Positions 1 through 11,970 are shown, numbered from the stretch's first letter. The stretch: 40,697 bases of DNA from Gnetum montanum (GCA_015680685.1 MNCI01025588.1:694840-735536), one strand, 5' to 3'. Notes: generated by a model from the letters alone, not told the origin. Numbers and translations: made by a program.

Positions 1-708
1 AAATAATATTAACTAAGCTAAGCTAGGGGGAAAAGTATAAGAAAATCTAATCTAGCCTAAGTACAACGAGCAACCAATTCCTTGATCAACCGTACACATC
101 TTGGGCCTCGTGCACAACTACCACTGGGACTACCAAGCATAGATCCTAGGTACACCATTGGGATTACCAAGCGTAGATACCAAATACGCCACTGGGTTAC
201 CAAGCGTAGATCCTAGATATGCCACTAGGCTACCAAGTAGTCACACTTAAATGCTCGTAATCAAGTTATACTCATTCTGCATTACTAAGAGAAAACAATA
301 AATAACATTAAATAAATAACAAATAAATAAATAAAAAACAAAGTGAATGCTGCAATGATGAAGTAATCTCGATCTTTATTGCCGGTCATGTGCGTGTCCA
401 AGTACGACACACTCAAGCCAGAACACCGTACAATTACATTCACCACACGGTGGGCAGACACAGGAAAAAAATCTAACTCTGGAGGGATCAAACTGCCAGA
501 GCTTCGCTACTCTAAAACTGGGATTCTTAAATAAGGGAGAGCCGCGTCTTATTTATAGATATGGTGGCGGACTGCGATATCGCATACGCGATATTGTAGG
601 GAAGACGCGATATAGCATACGTGATATTGTAGGGAAGACGCGATATAGCAGGGGATGCGATATCGCGGCGGACGCGATATCGTGACCTATGCGAATCACG
701 TCTCATCA
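1..708 (-). mobile_element. Truncated LTR of a gypsy-like element (solo LTR or 5' LTR)
   Basis: This segment aligns by eye along its whole length with the LTRs at 25180-26069 and 31308-32035: the repeated 'ACTGGGATTACCAAGCGTAG' stretch, the 'ATCTTTATTG.CGGTCATGTG' region, a TATA box and a palindrome array. Read on the minus strand it starts TGATGAGACG at 708. The flank after 708 has no polypurine tract, so 708 is the outer boundary of a minus-strand element or of a solo LTR. The other end lies outside the window. The minus-strand TATA box (TATAAATA) is at 550-557. Upstream of it (572-694) are repeats of GCGATATCGC, perfect at 574-583 and 657-666. Confidence 0.8.
572..694 (-). promoter_or_regulatory. 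U3 palindrome array upstream of an LTR TATA box
   Basis: Five to six copies of the palindrome GCGATATCGC and one- or two-base variants (CGATATTG, CGATATAG) lie in about 120 bp, directly upstream in the minus sense of the TATAAATA at 550-557. The position fits an enhancer array in the U3 of the LTR promoter. That function is inferred; the repeats and TATA box are visible. Confidence 0.6.
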
Positions 709-774
709 ATTGGTATCAAAATTTTATAAACAACATGATACATTACAAGAATTATAGAGGTATATAAACTTATG

Positions 775-920
775 GGGAGGTGTTAGAACTTGAAATAAGT
801 AAAACATAGGAAAACCTCAAGATATACAGTCCAATTATAACTTTATATAACTTAGCATTGCCCATTAGAATCACACCCAAGACCTGGAGCTTCCAAATCA
901 AGTGTCTTACCACTAAGAAT
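775..920 (-). mobile_element. tRNA-derived SINE, family 1
   Basis: On the minus strand this reads from a tRNA-like head (TTAGTGGTAAGACACTTGAT, then a diverged B box GGTGTGATTC) through the 'GCTAAGTTATA.AAAGTT.TAATTGGACT' body to the family terminus TTCTAACACCTCCC. The first bases of the head (GGTGTTAGCC) are missing or diverged. Other copies in the window are at 14781-14847, 32399-32554, 32768-32911 and 37686-37825. Confidence 0.6.
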
Positions 921-3900
921 ATAAATTTATGAACCATGTATATTTAGCCACGTTAAAATAATGCAAGAGGAGAACCTAGTATGATAATGGACAGAGTAAT
1001 GAACTTATTTACCCTTACATTAAAAAAACTTATTATTCCTTGTATTTATTGTATAAAGACTTTTATGGAATTTCAAAGTTTTTAAAAGGATATTCATCTA
1101 AGTTTTTAAATATAAATTTTTAAGTATATAATCTAATACAAAATTATTCAAAAAAGATTAAATTCTTCTAAAGTATCACATTGGCTATATGTCTTGGGGT
1201 GTATAGGTAAATGAATAAAGAGTTGGAGTAATATATTGGAGTTAAGAAGTTGGTGGGAAAAAGGTTGGAGCCCTTCAAAATGGAGTTATAAAGAGTATGA
1301 AGATCTATTCAAGTTCCATGTTGAGTTATAAAGTTCTAATTTGACCATGTATTAGGTTGTAATAAACTAAAATGATTACTATCCACAATAACTAATGCTA
1401 CAAACAACATCATGTACTTAAAAAATTATTTATTAATAAAATCAAAGTAAATGAATAACAACAAATGCTACAAACTTGTGCTTAAAAAAAAGAATTATTT
1501 ATTAGTAACATTGAAGTAAACTAAATGAGAGCACTTTTCAAAAAGAATTTAACCTAGAACTAAGAGATGTGCTTCATGTCTTAGGAAATAAATTTTCCAT
1601 CTACCTATTATATTAATAGAATGCCCAAAGCAAACTATATGTTTTGACATAATCAAAAGGTGAAAATAATAAAATATAGGTAAAAAGTAAGTGATCCTAT
1701 CTTTTTCTCCAATCTTCATGTTATTGCTCCTACTTGCCTTTTAGTGTCTAGCTAAAGCTCATGTTAGTATTTACACACTTATTGTAAAGATCGCTCAAAT
1801 CTTTAAGAGAATTCTTACTTAGTTATATATTTATAATAGGGACCACCACAAAGAGTGATGGTAAGGTGCTTGTTTCTCAAATCATAAGACCTCAATTCAA
1901 GCTTGGGCACAACTACTTAAAAGAGGTTAAACTTTTACTTGTCTACCATCCTCCCAAGACCCTACCTTAGCAAGATGAGTATTAAGCTTCCGAGTGATCC
2001 TTTTTAGTTATATATTTATAATTTGGCCAAGAGAATTTTTTTGAATCTCGTAAAGGAAGATGTCTATCATTACCAAATCCTCTCTATGCCAATATAGAAA
2101 ATTATTTAATAGAGAAATAAAAAATGCATCACATATGCCCAAGTGTATAGTTTGTTTTTAATGAATTTAGGTAGGATATCTAAAATAAAATTGCCAAGAA
2201 TGTTATTATATAAAATTGGCAAAATTGGTTTTGTTATAGATAAAATATTATTTAGTGATAGGCCCTCTTTGAGTGTTATGAATAGAATACTATTTAGTGT
2301 TACTAGTCTATGATTGGTAGTTAACCTCTTAGACCAAAATAATTATGTTGGACCCTTAAAAAATAAATAATAATATTAAAAAATTCAAAGTAAAAAGATT
2401 AATTGAATTTTAATCTTTGAAGTGCACAATTAAAGTAACCATAGGACCAAGACAATGGTTGATACAATTATAATAAAATTTTTCTCAAAATACAACCATT
2501 TAATATTAGTTAAATTCACAAAAAAGTCCTTATATTAGCCATCTAAGATTTAGCTTTCCATAAGTATAAAATAAACCCCTAAAGATGAACAAGATACCAT
2601 CAAAATAGGAAAGAAAGATTTGGTAACCCAATTTAAACAATAATCATAAACTTGATCTTTTCAAATTTAGTTTATCATAACGTATAAAAAGTGATAACAT
2701 GTCATGGGAATGGATATGTGAAGTTACCCCAGTGAGGTTACATGGCATTTGAATATTCCAAGAAAATCTTGCAACCCCATAACTACATCTTTTCATGTTG
2801 GAATCAACAAGGGTCATCGCCCAAAGGATTAATGCTTAACTCACTAAGTAGAATCTCAACAATAGATGAGTAAAGACCTAATCTCTCGCCAACCCACCAA
2901 ATGGGATCTCAATAGTAGATAAGAAACCTAGTCTCTTTTCAAGTTAATTGTAGCTTGGCCTTAGGGCTTGAGAAACAAGCACTTGACCCTCATTTCAAAT
3001 GATAGCCCCCTTAGTGTTGAAATTAGTATTTAAGAAAAAAAATTGGTCACTATGAGCCAACCCCATTTTGTTTCCAAACCCTTATAGCTACCCAAGGAAC
3101 ATAACAATGCAATAAAAACAACAATCCTAACAATTATGCTATGTGATATATGTTTATTATAATCTATTTCAAAAACATAAAAATATACAAAATATATTTC
3201 AATCAAAATAAGTTTGAAATCATCTTGGCAGGTTGCATCAATAAATGATTACCATCTTTTTATGTGATATCATCCATAGTACCATTTGCACAATGATGCA
3301 TTGGGATGCACACCAAAGCCACACACCCCACTCATGATAGTTTCTAACTTAATTCCCACATGTTTGTAAGAGAAATAATGAGGTGAATTGAAAACAAAGG
3401 CATTCATCAAGTAGCAAGTTATGTTTGACTCTCTCCGGAGAAACAATTAGGTGAATTGAAAACACTGCATACTTTTTACAAATATAAATTATTTGAAATA
3501 ACTGCAGTCTAATTAACACAGACAGACAAACAAAATTTTTGTCATGACCAATGTCGAGGCAAGATATTTACAACTTGATATAACAATGAATGACAATATT
3601 TGTTCAGCGACTTACTAGCATTTTACTTGTGAAATGGTTCTACCATGCTCTAGTATTTCAAACTTTAATCCTTTGGTGCAATCATTTTAAGTTGTACTCC
3701 ACAAATTTTCTACAGAAGAATTTCTTGTTAACCTGTTAAGAAAAAATAAACAATATTTTGCCACGCAAAATGTATCCAAATATTTGATAGTCTCCTCCCC
3801 CTACAAGCAGGCCAAAAAAAAAAAAAAAGCTTTAACAAATGAACAATTTCTTATGTACATGCAATTACCAAGAAAAAATAGGCTACAAGTAATGCACAAA

Positions 3901-4011
3901 TTTATAATAAAAACCAAACCTGGCTTTTTGCTTCATGTACAAGTAGGGTATAAAGATAATTCATAATATCATATAGTCAAAGAAGGGTGGGAGAAGCATA
4001 TTAAGGATGCT
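921..4011. other. AT-rich intergenic DNA downstream of SWC6
   Basis: I see no coding region here. A diverged SINE-1 fragment is likely near 1318-1360, with the 'TTGAGTTATAAAGTTCTAAT' body motif. At 2840-2940 the text '(GA)TCTCAA.A.TAGAT.AG..A..CCTA.TCTC' occurs twice about 60 bp apart, a diverged direct repeat. A stretch of A residues sits at 3816-3829. No convincing AATAAA for the minus-strand gene was found just below 4012. Confidence 0.5.
1852..2000 (+). repeat. Possible tRNA-like SINE, family 3
   Basis: The segment opens with an A-box-like AGTGATGGTAAGGTGCTTGT and, about 40 bp later, a B-box-like TCAATTCAAGC. Then comes a non-tRNA body ending near GAGTATTAAGCTTCC. A related piece, 'GTCAAGTGCTTGTTTCTCAA', reads on the minus strand near 2965-2985. 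Two related copies of opposite orientation support a dispersed repeat. The Pol III assignment is only by resemblance. Confidence 0.4.
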
Positions 4012-7000
4012 TTATGTCACAAATTTTAGGCATCGTGTATCTGAATGAACTGCTTGGCATTTAGTCGAGCAAAACCGAGCTCCACAAAGAGTGCAGGTAT
4101 AAGGTGCAGTATACCCACAAACACTACAAAAATGTCTGCGAACTGTTGCAGTTGGACTCCCTACAGCAGCAGTCAGGTATGTGGGAACATGGGGTGGTAG
4201 AGCTTCAAGATTTGCCTGTACCAAAACAAAAAAAAACCAAGAAAGAAAAACAAAAAAGGAATTATCAGCAAGTAGTTATGCCTTAGTGAATACAAAGTCT
4301 CCATGAACCACACCTCCAAGTTCACAAATTTTTCGAACCAGTGAAAAGAAGATTCAAAACTATTATGGTTTCGCAGAAATTCTTGAACAGAAGGTTTTAT
4401 TAATAATAAAAATTGGAGACAAGTTCACAGAATTACTTGGAAAAGTAAATTATTCATACAAACCTCTTGTAGTAGCTCAATGAAACTTTTTGGTGCTTTC
4501 TTTGCACTTTCCAGAGCTTTAGCCTGCCTGGTTCTACGCTTCAATATTTTAGACTGCTTCTTCTGATTGAATACTGCAAAAATGTCTAATAAAAGCTCTC
4601 TTCAGAAAATCAAATGGAAATTAAAAACATTTAAAATGTAAAGAGAATAGCCCTGAAATTAATCAGAATGACTAACAATACTCTTAATTTCTACAGGAGA
4701 TTAAAATCTCACCTATACATCTATAAATCATTGAAACCTGAAAAGAAATCACTGCTTCTAAATTAATTAGCATGCTGAAAGTATGTATAGGCATTTTCGA
4801 TTAGTTTTGTTACTAGGTCAGTTTTACTAAACAGCGCAGCTTGTTATCCTCTTACAGCTATGAAAACCGGTCCCCAACTTGCTGCACCTGAGCAATTTTT
4901 TAAAGTTAGATGGTCTCAATATTTATAACTGTGAAACGAATTAGATAAAAAATTAGGACAATTATAATGATGACAAGATCACAGCACCTACACTACCTCC
5001 AACATATCTGTTTCTAACTTTACCCATCGTTGTTCTGTTCATCGTTCATCACAGTATCCATGTGTCTAGCACACATAAAACACAGAAGTCAATATTGCAA
5101 TGAGCTTAAACATTTAGCTTTTGTTCAGCTTGCTGCCCAATAGCTAGAAAATCATTGTGTAGCATGTTATACGGCATGCTGCAACTAGATGTGACTTCTA
5201 TGACTACGTTTTGTTTGGAAGTGTGTTTGTCAGACCTTGAAAATTTCAGTCATCACCATCCTAGCCTTGTCCCAACAAAATGGAATCAGCACCTTGAAAA
5301 TTTTATTAATAGTCAAGATTACATTATTTTATGAACACGAGAGAGGTGAAGCTCGAAAATAAGAAATGAAGCATTAGGAAATTCACCCCATCCATGCTTT
5401 CTTCAGCATGACGATGAAAAGGGGGGAAAAGAAAGAAAAAGAAAAACCAAAAACAAAACAGCTGGTAATTTTTGAAACTTAGAAGCAAAGCGCCAAAAAT
5501 ACCTTTATCCTTACCCTTCGACACACGCATGCACATACAAGCATGCAGTGATAACACGACTCCAAAGCAAATGAAAGGTGGCATACATTAAGGGTACACA
5601 GGCAATGAAGCAATCCAGCAATGGCCTTCAACAACATACCAATGTAAAGGAAAATGTTCTTGGTTGTACATTACAAAGACTAAGGCATAAGAAAGTAGTA
5701 TGGATTACTAAACTGGTTACGAGAAGAATTAAAGGGAAAAAGAAGACATTTCATCTGAAACTACAAAGCTTCGGTGTAGTTAGCAAGTTAGAGTCATAAT
5801 TGACGTATCAAATATTATTGAGTTCTGAACATCCCTTCAGGATTTTTTTAAAATTATTAACTTATTCTCTCCACCAAGCTAGCAATTCTGGATACAGTAC
5901 TCTCTACTCAGTCTCTTCCTCAAAATTCCTTAAATTTTTAGGTATTTCTAAATAATATATTTTAACAGAATACAGTGATTTTTTATTCTAAGACTGTTAA
6001 ACAATTGATTTTCATATTTCTACAAATTTGCACTTTTCCAGAACAGTCTGATTTGATCATAACTCTGTTGAGGTGCATTTGATGAACTTCACAAATTGAC
6101 AACAAATTGGTAAACTCAAATGTGAAAAGGGAAACATGAATTTCTTCTAATTCAATTTTATAAAATTTAATTATAGGTTATCTTTCATCATCTCACTCTC
6201 CCTCGTATGACATTACTTTCCCCTTACACATCCTCCCTAATGGTCAAAGCTGTCCTTGAACATACATCGAAGTTTTTGAATTTGGAACTCAGCATCTACA
6301 TATTCCCCATTTAGCATTCTTGATTCCTCATTTCTCCACCTGCCTCGCTAGGAATGCTGATCTCTGTGTACAATTTATTTACATTTTATTCAAGATAAAA
6401 CTAATGTATTCACACCTTAATTCATCATGGAGCTAAGTAGGTGGAGTTTTTGCATATAACGTAAAATCACCTCACAATCAGAAATGATGGGTAACTAAAT
6501 TAGTTAATTTTTTTATTTTATTTTCAAATGTTACAAACACTTAAAACATGTATTTATTGGGTACATATAAATATCTCTATGACTACATCTAGTTTTTTTA
6601 AAGACATCGTGCTATCAAAAGTGTCTATGGAATGTAACGATTTGTAACCATACATCAAAATAACAGATAGTCTATTATACGGCATTTTATTTCTTTAACA
6701 AAGAAAGCATGCAAAGGAAAAGTTGCATATATAATAACATCAAACCTTGCTCCTCCTCATCAAGAGACGCATCCTCATCATCGTCCAGTTCAACTACCTC
6801 ATTAACAGGATTATCATTTTCCAAAGCATCAAGACGAGCCAGTGCAGCCTATGGAGACAGGAAATAATAATCAAGAAACAACTTAACAAGTCAATTACTG
6901 ATATTTTTAGGGTATAAAATTACAAGTTCAAGCTGCCATTTAATGAAAAAGAAAAGACATATCCTGAAACATAATTAGAGAAAATGCAGCTCAACATCCA

Positions 7001-9172
7001 AATCTCGAAGTATGGTCCTGTACATCACACTTCTTTGGACCATAGAAAAGCAAATTCATATTATAAAACACATCTTCAAAATGATGGATAACTTTAATAG
7101 AATATGAGAATGTAAACAACCTAATTGTTTTTTGCTTCATTTTGTTTTAAAGCTAAAATTGCAATTCTACTACGGTGCAAATAGAGCAAATGAGATATGA
7201 CTTCTTGCTTATTGAAACTGGGTTCCCGCCATGCACTAATTTGAAGAATGAGCTTTGGGGAAGGAGGAGGGAGTCAAAACCAGAACTAGATGACATTATG
7301 TACCCCTCTGACACATAGCCAACATGAACTTTCACAATTACTTTTGTTAAACATAATCATGTGTCAGAGAGGCATTGCTTGGTTCATTAGAGCATACAAC
7401 TTGAGATATGACTTCTTGGTTAAGGTGTTTGACTTGCATCCTAAAAGTTACATGTTCAATCCTGGTGAATTATGTTCAGATATACAAGCATTTTGCAACA
7501 AATATTAGCTAGAGCTGAACTGGTCCAATATATGCAAAAGGTCTAGGATGTAAGAAAAAACAGCTCAGTTCAGTTCAAAAATAAAAAGAAAAATGTTTCA
7601 CTTCTCTCTTAATTATACATTTTAGATACTAAACTCGGAAAAACAGGCAAGTGTGTATTCTTCATTATTGCATACTATCCAAATCCTCCATAAATTCCTG
7701 CCAATGCGTCAATTCTTCCTTAAAATTAGTTCACTGAGAAGACATGCCTATTTCTGGGAAGTCATGGTCAACACTATAATTGTCAAGTTTTAAAGATAAC
7801 TAAACATATATTTCTAGCCACTATACAGTCATGCTTTCCAGATGAAAGTCACATTGGAGATGGAAGCTGGCCATTTTAAACTCATAAGCCACCACTGTTT
7901 ACCTGCTTAGAACATAAACCATATCTCAGATGATCATAAGTGAGTGAATTCTTTTCCCTTTTTCTTCTTTCTCACATCACACTATCATTAGATCATATAG
8001 TTTAATTTTTCCATTGACACTTCTGATATTTCTAAATATCAAACTTAAAATCTCATGGAATGAAAAGAAGAATTCTCTTAAAGTGGTTTTAGATTTCAGA
8101 GTTGGGGCTCCTGAATACTCTTTGAATTTTTCAAGTCCTTTTGTGAATCCATGAATCCAAAAAAAAAGAAAAAAAGAAAGAAAGAGAGAAAGAAAAAGGT
8201 TCTCAAAACAAAACAACAAGAATATTACAATGGCTTCTTGAAATTTTCATACAAACCATAATAGGACATGGAAACTACTAAGAAAAAGAATTAAATGCAT
8301 AAGAAAATTACAAATACATTTATAAGATGAGTACGCCCCTAAGATCAATTGTAGTTCCTTAGTTTTAAACTTCCTGAAAAGAGGCCCTGAGTTCCACTTC
8401 CTGGGTGGAAATTCGGTTCTTGGGAAGCAATGAGAACAGCTGGGCTAGTAAATGCATCTGGTTTATATCTTTAAATTAAACCCTAAACCCTACACCTGCG
8501 ATCCATATAAATCAAGAAATTTCACTTGGTTGAAAAAAGAAGCAATGCACAACAAAAAGCCCCTTTACAATCTTGTTAAATCAGCTAAGTCGGAAAAATT
8601 CAATGTGTTTTATAAAACTTGCTGGTTTCTGCTATTCTAAAATGAATGGAAAGGAAAGCCCTGTATGTTTGCCAGTATCACTGCATTCAACTTGAAGTCT
8701 ACAGCCACAATCCCCTGATCAAAAATATGTCCTTTCATTGCAGGAGTTTTGGATCCTTGTTCCTCCCAGTCAAGACTTAATACAATAAAGATGGTCTATC
8801 TACAAACGTTAAGCAATGATAAATCAAATAGGCTATCAGGATCATCCCCATTTTTGAATTTCAATGGAAACGGAAAATTCTTTTTTAAAAAACAAATAAT
8901 TTGTTTAGCGGTTTAAAGAAAAAGGGAAAACGAAAAAAACATTGTCCCCCAATAGTCTATTCCGGAAGCAAACCCTGCCGCTAATGTAGTTATAGGATAG
9001 TTCAAAAATCGCAGTTTCTGTAACTCCATGGAAAGAAAATATAAGGGGAGGGAAAAAATTACAGAAAAGATGAAGGAACCTGGGTACGATTGTCTTCACT
9101 GGCAAGAGCAGCAGCCATTCTCATCGAGGTTTTCTTGAGGCGAGTTGAAGCTCGACGTCCATCCTCCTCCAT
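4012..9172 (-). CDS. SWC6: SWC6 / ZNHIT1-type zinc finger HIT protein (SWR1 complex subunit), 4 exons
   Basis: Minus-strand split gene encoding 169 aa. Exons are 9172-9080, 6848-6746, 4573-4464 and 4215-4012 (93, 103, 110 and 204 nt, stop included). All three introns are GT-AG (2231, 2172 and 248 nt) and all joins keep frame. The ATG at 9172 is the first in its frame and gives the family N terminus (MEEDGRR, then MAAALASEDNRTQ). An acidic stretch (ELDDDEDASLDEEE) follows, then a basic segment (KRRTRQAKALE, KKAPKSFIELLQEANLE). The C-terminal zf-HIT domain has the Cys/His ligands in order: CSVC, CTLC, CSTKC, HSDTRC. Length matches plant SWC6 (about 170 aa). In Arabidopsis, SWC6/SEF is a nuclear subunit of the SWR1 remodeller that deposits H2A.Z and supports FLC expression. 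The function here is inferred from homology recognised by eye. No broken residue or stop is present. Confidence 0.93.
4574..6745 (-). other. SWC6 intron 2
   Basis: This is a 2172-nt intron starting GTTTGATG and ending TTTTTGCAG on the minus strand. It holds the 3' terminus of an RTE-type LINE (5251-5292). Otherwise it is AT-rich with no recognised content; the open frames at 5324-5584 and 5578-5799 look like chance. Confidence 0.75.
5251..5292 (-). mobile_element. 3'-terminal fragment of an RTE-type LINE in SWC6 intron 2
   Basis: On the minus strand the sequence reads ATTCCATTTTGTTGGGACAA followed by GGCTAGGATGGTGATGAC. This is the conserved extreme 3' end of plant RTE LINEs (frame ending W-D-K-A/T-R, then a GAT-rich tail). 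The same text ends the longer copy at 11389-11970. Confidence 0.55.
6849..9079 (-). other. SWC6 intron 1
   Basis: This is a 2231-nt intron starting GTTCCTTC and ending CTCCATAG on the minus strand. A phrase 'GAGATATGACTTCTTG' occurs at about 7191 and again at 7401. An inverted pair CCTCTGACACAT / ATGTGTCAGAGAGG flanks 7307-7362. The segment 7400-7475 has tRNA-like spacing (TTGGTTAAGGTGTTTGAC, then TGTTCAATCC), so a worn SINE is possible. The rest is AT-rich without recognised features. Confidence 0.6.
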
Positions 9173-9703
9173 CTTTGCAATTTTGGATTTGACTGTCTCT
9201 GCAATTCCTAATTTCCAAGTGAAGGCAGTGTGGAAGAAAATCACAAAACGCTGTGCCTTATAACGCTCCGGGTAACTCCAAAAAGACGCTTCAAGTCATT
9301 TTTCATTTAAGGAAATTAAAAAAAATCGAAAAATAATTAGATAAATTTAGCATGATCGTTAACGAGTAATATTTCAATGTAATTTAGTTAATTCCTATAA
9401 TATGGTGGTTTAATAATGCGGATCAGCGGGACGTCAAATCAATGTCGTATGTCGTGTTAAATCCAATTCCACTTGATCCCGTCACCTGTCATTTTTATCT
9501 TGTCATGGAATAAGAATATTTCCAAGATTGTGTAAAATTTGCACTATCCTTGAGTTTCGGAAAAAGACAATATGAGTGAGAGGAAGACAAGATGCGTGAG
9601 AGGATCTTAAAGTACGTACTTCATACTTTATTACTGAATATTGGAAAGAGTAAAGGAAAAAAGTAACAATACCTTTGGCATTATGTGTAAAGAATCCCAT
9701 ATT
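9173..9703. promoter_or_regulatory. Upstream region of SWC6 (5' UTR and promoter expected here)
   Basis: This is the sequence immediately 5' of the minus-strand SWC6 start. It is somewhat less AT-rich close to the ATG. The frame of exon 1 stays open to about 9244 but contains no earlier ATG, so 9172 is the start. I see no clear TATA box; a TATA-less promoter would suit a housekeeping chromatin gene, but that is inference. Confidence 0.4.
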
Positions 9704-9849
9704 CCCATGGTCATTAGAATATTGCCATGTGTAAAGGAAGCCAAGGACTTTTTTATAGATGTAGGATCCCATGGTCATTAGAATATTGCCATGTGTAAAG
9801 GAAGCCAAGGACTTTTTTATAGATGTAGGATCCCATGGTCATTAGAATA
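9704..9849. repeat. 64-bp tandem repeat, about 2.3 copies
   Basis: The unit begins CCCATGGTCATTAGAATATT and recurs at 9704, 9768 and 9832 with period 64. The two full units are identical by eye, and a partial third ends at AGAATA. This implies a recent local duplication. Confidence 0.9.
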
Positions 9850-9985
9850 AGTGAGTTTTTACTTGAAGCCAATGATTTTTTTTTTTTTATATATCTAAGA
9901 ACGTATAGGGTAGGACCTTAGAAGCTATTTTAGTACAAAAAAATTTATTGTATGGTATTAGAACTAAAACTATTTAACTATATGT

Positions 9986-10133
9986 ATTTGCAATAAGTTT
10001 TACCTTGTGATTGAACTTGTAACTTGCAAATCATAAGCAACATTCTTTAACCAAGTGAATAATGTCACATTGGCAACCTCTTTCCTAGCAAGGTAATGAG
10101 CTAACCACTTAAGCCACCTATCACTAGCTAGTC
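9986..10133 (-). mobile_element. tRNA-derived SINE, family 2
   Basis: The minus strand reads TGGCTTAAGTGGTTAGCTCA (A-box-like), then a spacer 'TTACCTTGCTAGGAAAGAGG', and later AAGTTCAATCAC (B-box-like). A second copy lies around 32725-32985, split by a family-1 SINE. The class call rests on these boxes and on the recurrence; the ends are approximate. Confidence 0.45.
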
Positions 10134-10184
10134 ATTGAAAATCAAGGGTGTTTGAACCTAAATACAATATTTACCTCATAAAAA

Positions 10185-10291
10185 TTTGATCAAAATATGT
10201 TTATAACTTAGTGTTGTCCATTGGAATTTAACTTGTGACCTAGAATTTCCAAATCAAGAGTCTTACCACTGGACTAACACTTCATTTTACA
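10185..10291 (-). mobile_element. tRNA-derived SINE, family 1, diverged copy
   Basis: The minus strand gives AGTGTTAGTCCAGTGGTAAG, then 'ACTCTTGATTTGGAAATTCT' and 'AATTCCAATGGACAACACTA', which match the family-1 head and body. The 3' part is lost. Confidence 0.55.
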
Positions 10292-10600
10292 CTAGTCATA
10301 GAAAATCACCATTAAATACTTTGCCTATATTAACAATTAACCTATATAGATGGGATAAAGGCAACATGACGACAATGAATAAGGGTGAATAGTGCCTTAA
10401 AATTGATTATTGAACCTTAGTTTACAATTGATGCACAAAAGGGCATAAGCCAATCCAACTAGCTGGCCAGTCTACCGCAATAACAACCTTGATGTCTAAT
10501 CTTAAACTTGAAAAAGGAAAAATTTTAGTAACTTACTATAATGTAATATTGGACGCATATTTATGTATTAGTAATTTGATGATAATGAATAAAAATAATG

Positions 10601-10670
10601 AGGTGTTAGCCTAGTGGTAAGACTCTTGATTTGAAAGCTCTAAGTCATGGGTTCTCTACCCTAAGATGAG
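10601..10670 (+). mobile_element. tRNA-derived SINE, family 1, head only
   Basis: The head is well preserved: AGGTGTTAGCCTAGTGGTAA with A box TAGCCTAGTGG, then CTCTTGATTTGAAAGCTC and a damaged B box (GGGTTCTCTACC). After about 10670 the sequence is not the usual family-1 body, so this copy is truncated or has a different tail. Confidence 0.6.
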
Positions 10671-11388
10671 CTCTAAACTAAAAGAGAAGATGTATGGCAC
10701 CTACACTGTGGGAAGGAAGTAGCCCATGACTACAAGAAATCAAAGTTACTTTCTCTTAGTGGATTACTATTGGTTGGTAGTTAACTAAGATAAGCTTACC
10801 TCAAGTAACAAAAACAAGTAACATAAAACATCCCAAGTAGTCCACCTTAGGAAAGATGTAATAATATCAAATAAGAAAAGAAAATCTTTCTTCTATATTG
10901 GTAGCTCCTAGGTCTTGGGGAGCATATTTCTTTCATAATCTAAGTGTCACTTAGTTATTTTGTAATCTGACTTTGTAGCTAAGTCATGCTATTCCTTGTT
11001 GCAACATTTCAACTTTAAAGTGACTACCATACTAGCATGAATCCATTGCGGGGTGTGATGTCCCATTGTCATTGGTAGATTGAGAAGAGGATCACACTCG
11101 TGATTAGAGTTATCATAAAAATAGAACCTTCATATTACCCTAAGATTAATTAAGCCACTTAACCTCGTGTTCTTACACTTAATATCAATAGCTCCTAGCT
11201 GACTCAAAGATTAAAACTAGTGTCAACAAGAAGGTTACATTTGATGGTAAAGATTCTCGATGTAAAATCAATAACAAGTGACAAGGTGAAGATCTTCCAC
11301 AAGAGGTATAACTTTCTTGCCTTAGTATAAATATTGGTATTAAGCTATAACTCTCTATCTCAAATCCTTTTGCCATTTTAAATTCAAA
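10671..11388. other. Intergenic, no gene seen
   Basis: AT-rich sequence between a SINE head and a LINE 3' end. I found no open frame worth reporting, no RNA gene and no repeat beyond ordinary low complexity. Confidence 0.5.
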
Positions 11389-11970
11389 CATCACCACCAT
11401 CATCATCCTAGTCTTGTCCTAACAAAATAGAGCTGACTACAGGAGTTCTTTTCACCATTCACCTTTATGAAGAGCTAGATCCTTTTTTATTTGTATCCTC
11501 TTCAATCATTTTTTTCCCATGTCTTCCTTAATCTTCCTTTCAATGGTTTTGCTAAAATAGTGATGCAGCAACCTTTATTTATAGGCTCATTTTTTGATCT
11601 TCTTTGCACATACCCAAACCATCTAAGCCATCATTCTTGTAGCTTATCTGAAATAGAAGCTACTCCAAGTCTTCCTTTGATGTTTATATTATGTAGTTTA
11701 TCTCTTCTAGCAACATTCAACATCTATCACACTAATTTTTTGTTCATGCCTTTTTTTCATTGCTCAAAATTCATCATCATATAAGATAGTAGGCTTGATT
11801 ACTATCCTTTAAAATTTCCCCTTTAATTTTATTGGTATTCTTTTATCACATGGAACACCACTAGCTTGTCTCCGTTTTGACTATTCTCCTTCAATTCTAT
11901 TTTTGATATTTTTATCAATTTTATCATTTAATTAGAGGATTGATTTTAGGTAAACCATTTAATCCTTTTG
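11389..11970 (-). mobile_element. RTE-clade LINE, 5'-truncated 3' end of the RT ORF
   Basis: Read on the minus strand, with stops and frame breaks, the text follows the C-terminal end of plant RTE reverse-transcriptase proteins. Recognisable pieces are a KPTILYD-EF-AMKK segment, a later KTIERKIKEDMGKK segment and KKDLALHKGEW, then the terminal DKTR. It finishes with a GATGATGATGGTGGTGATG tail (11389-11407), the microsatellite 3' end usual for RTE. The 5' part is missing, as is common after target-primed insertion. It is a pseudogene. Confidence 0.7.

Noticed and set aside
572-694. CRISPR-like array from regular short repeats.
   Set aside because: The repeats are 10-bp palindromes with short irregular spacers in a plant LTR upstream of a TATA box.
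709-725. AATTGGTATCAAAATTTT after the LTR at 1-708 resembles a Copia primer site (tRNA-Met).
   Set aside because: The LTR is oriented on the minus strand, as shown by its TATA box and by comparison with the inner element, so this side is flank. The match is short and ends early.
5324-5584. Intronic open frame of 86 codons on the minus strand.
   Set aside because: Low-complexity Phe/Leu-rich translation of an AG-rich plus strand, without conservation evidence.
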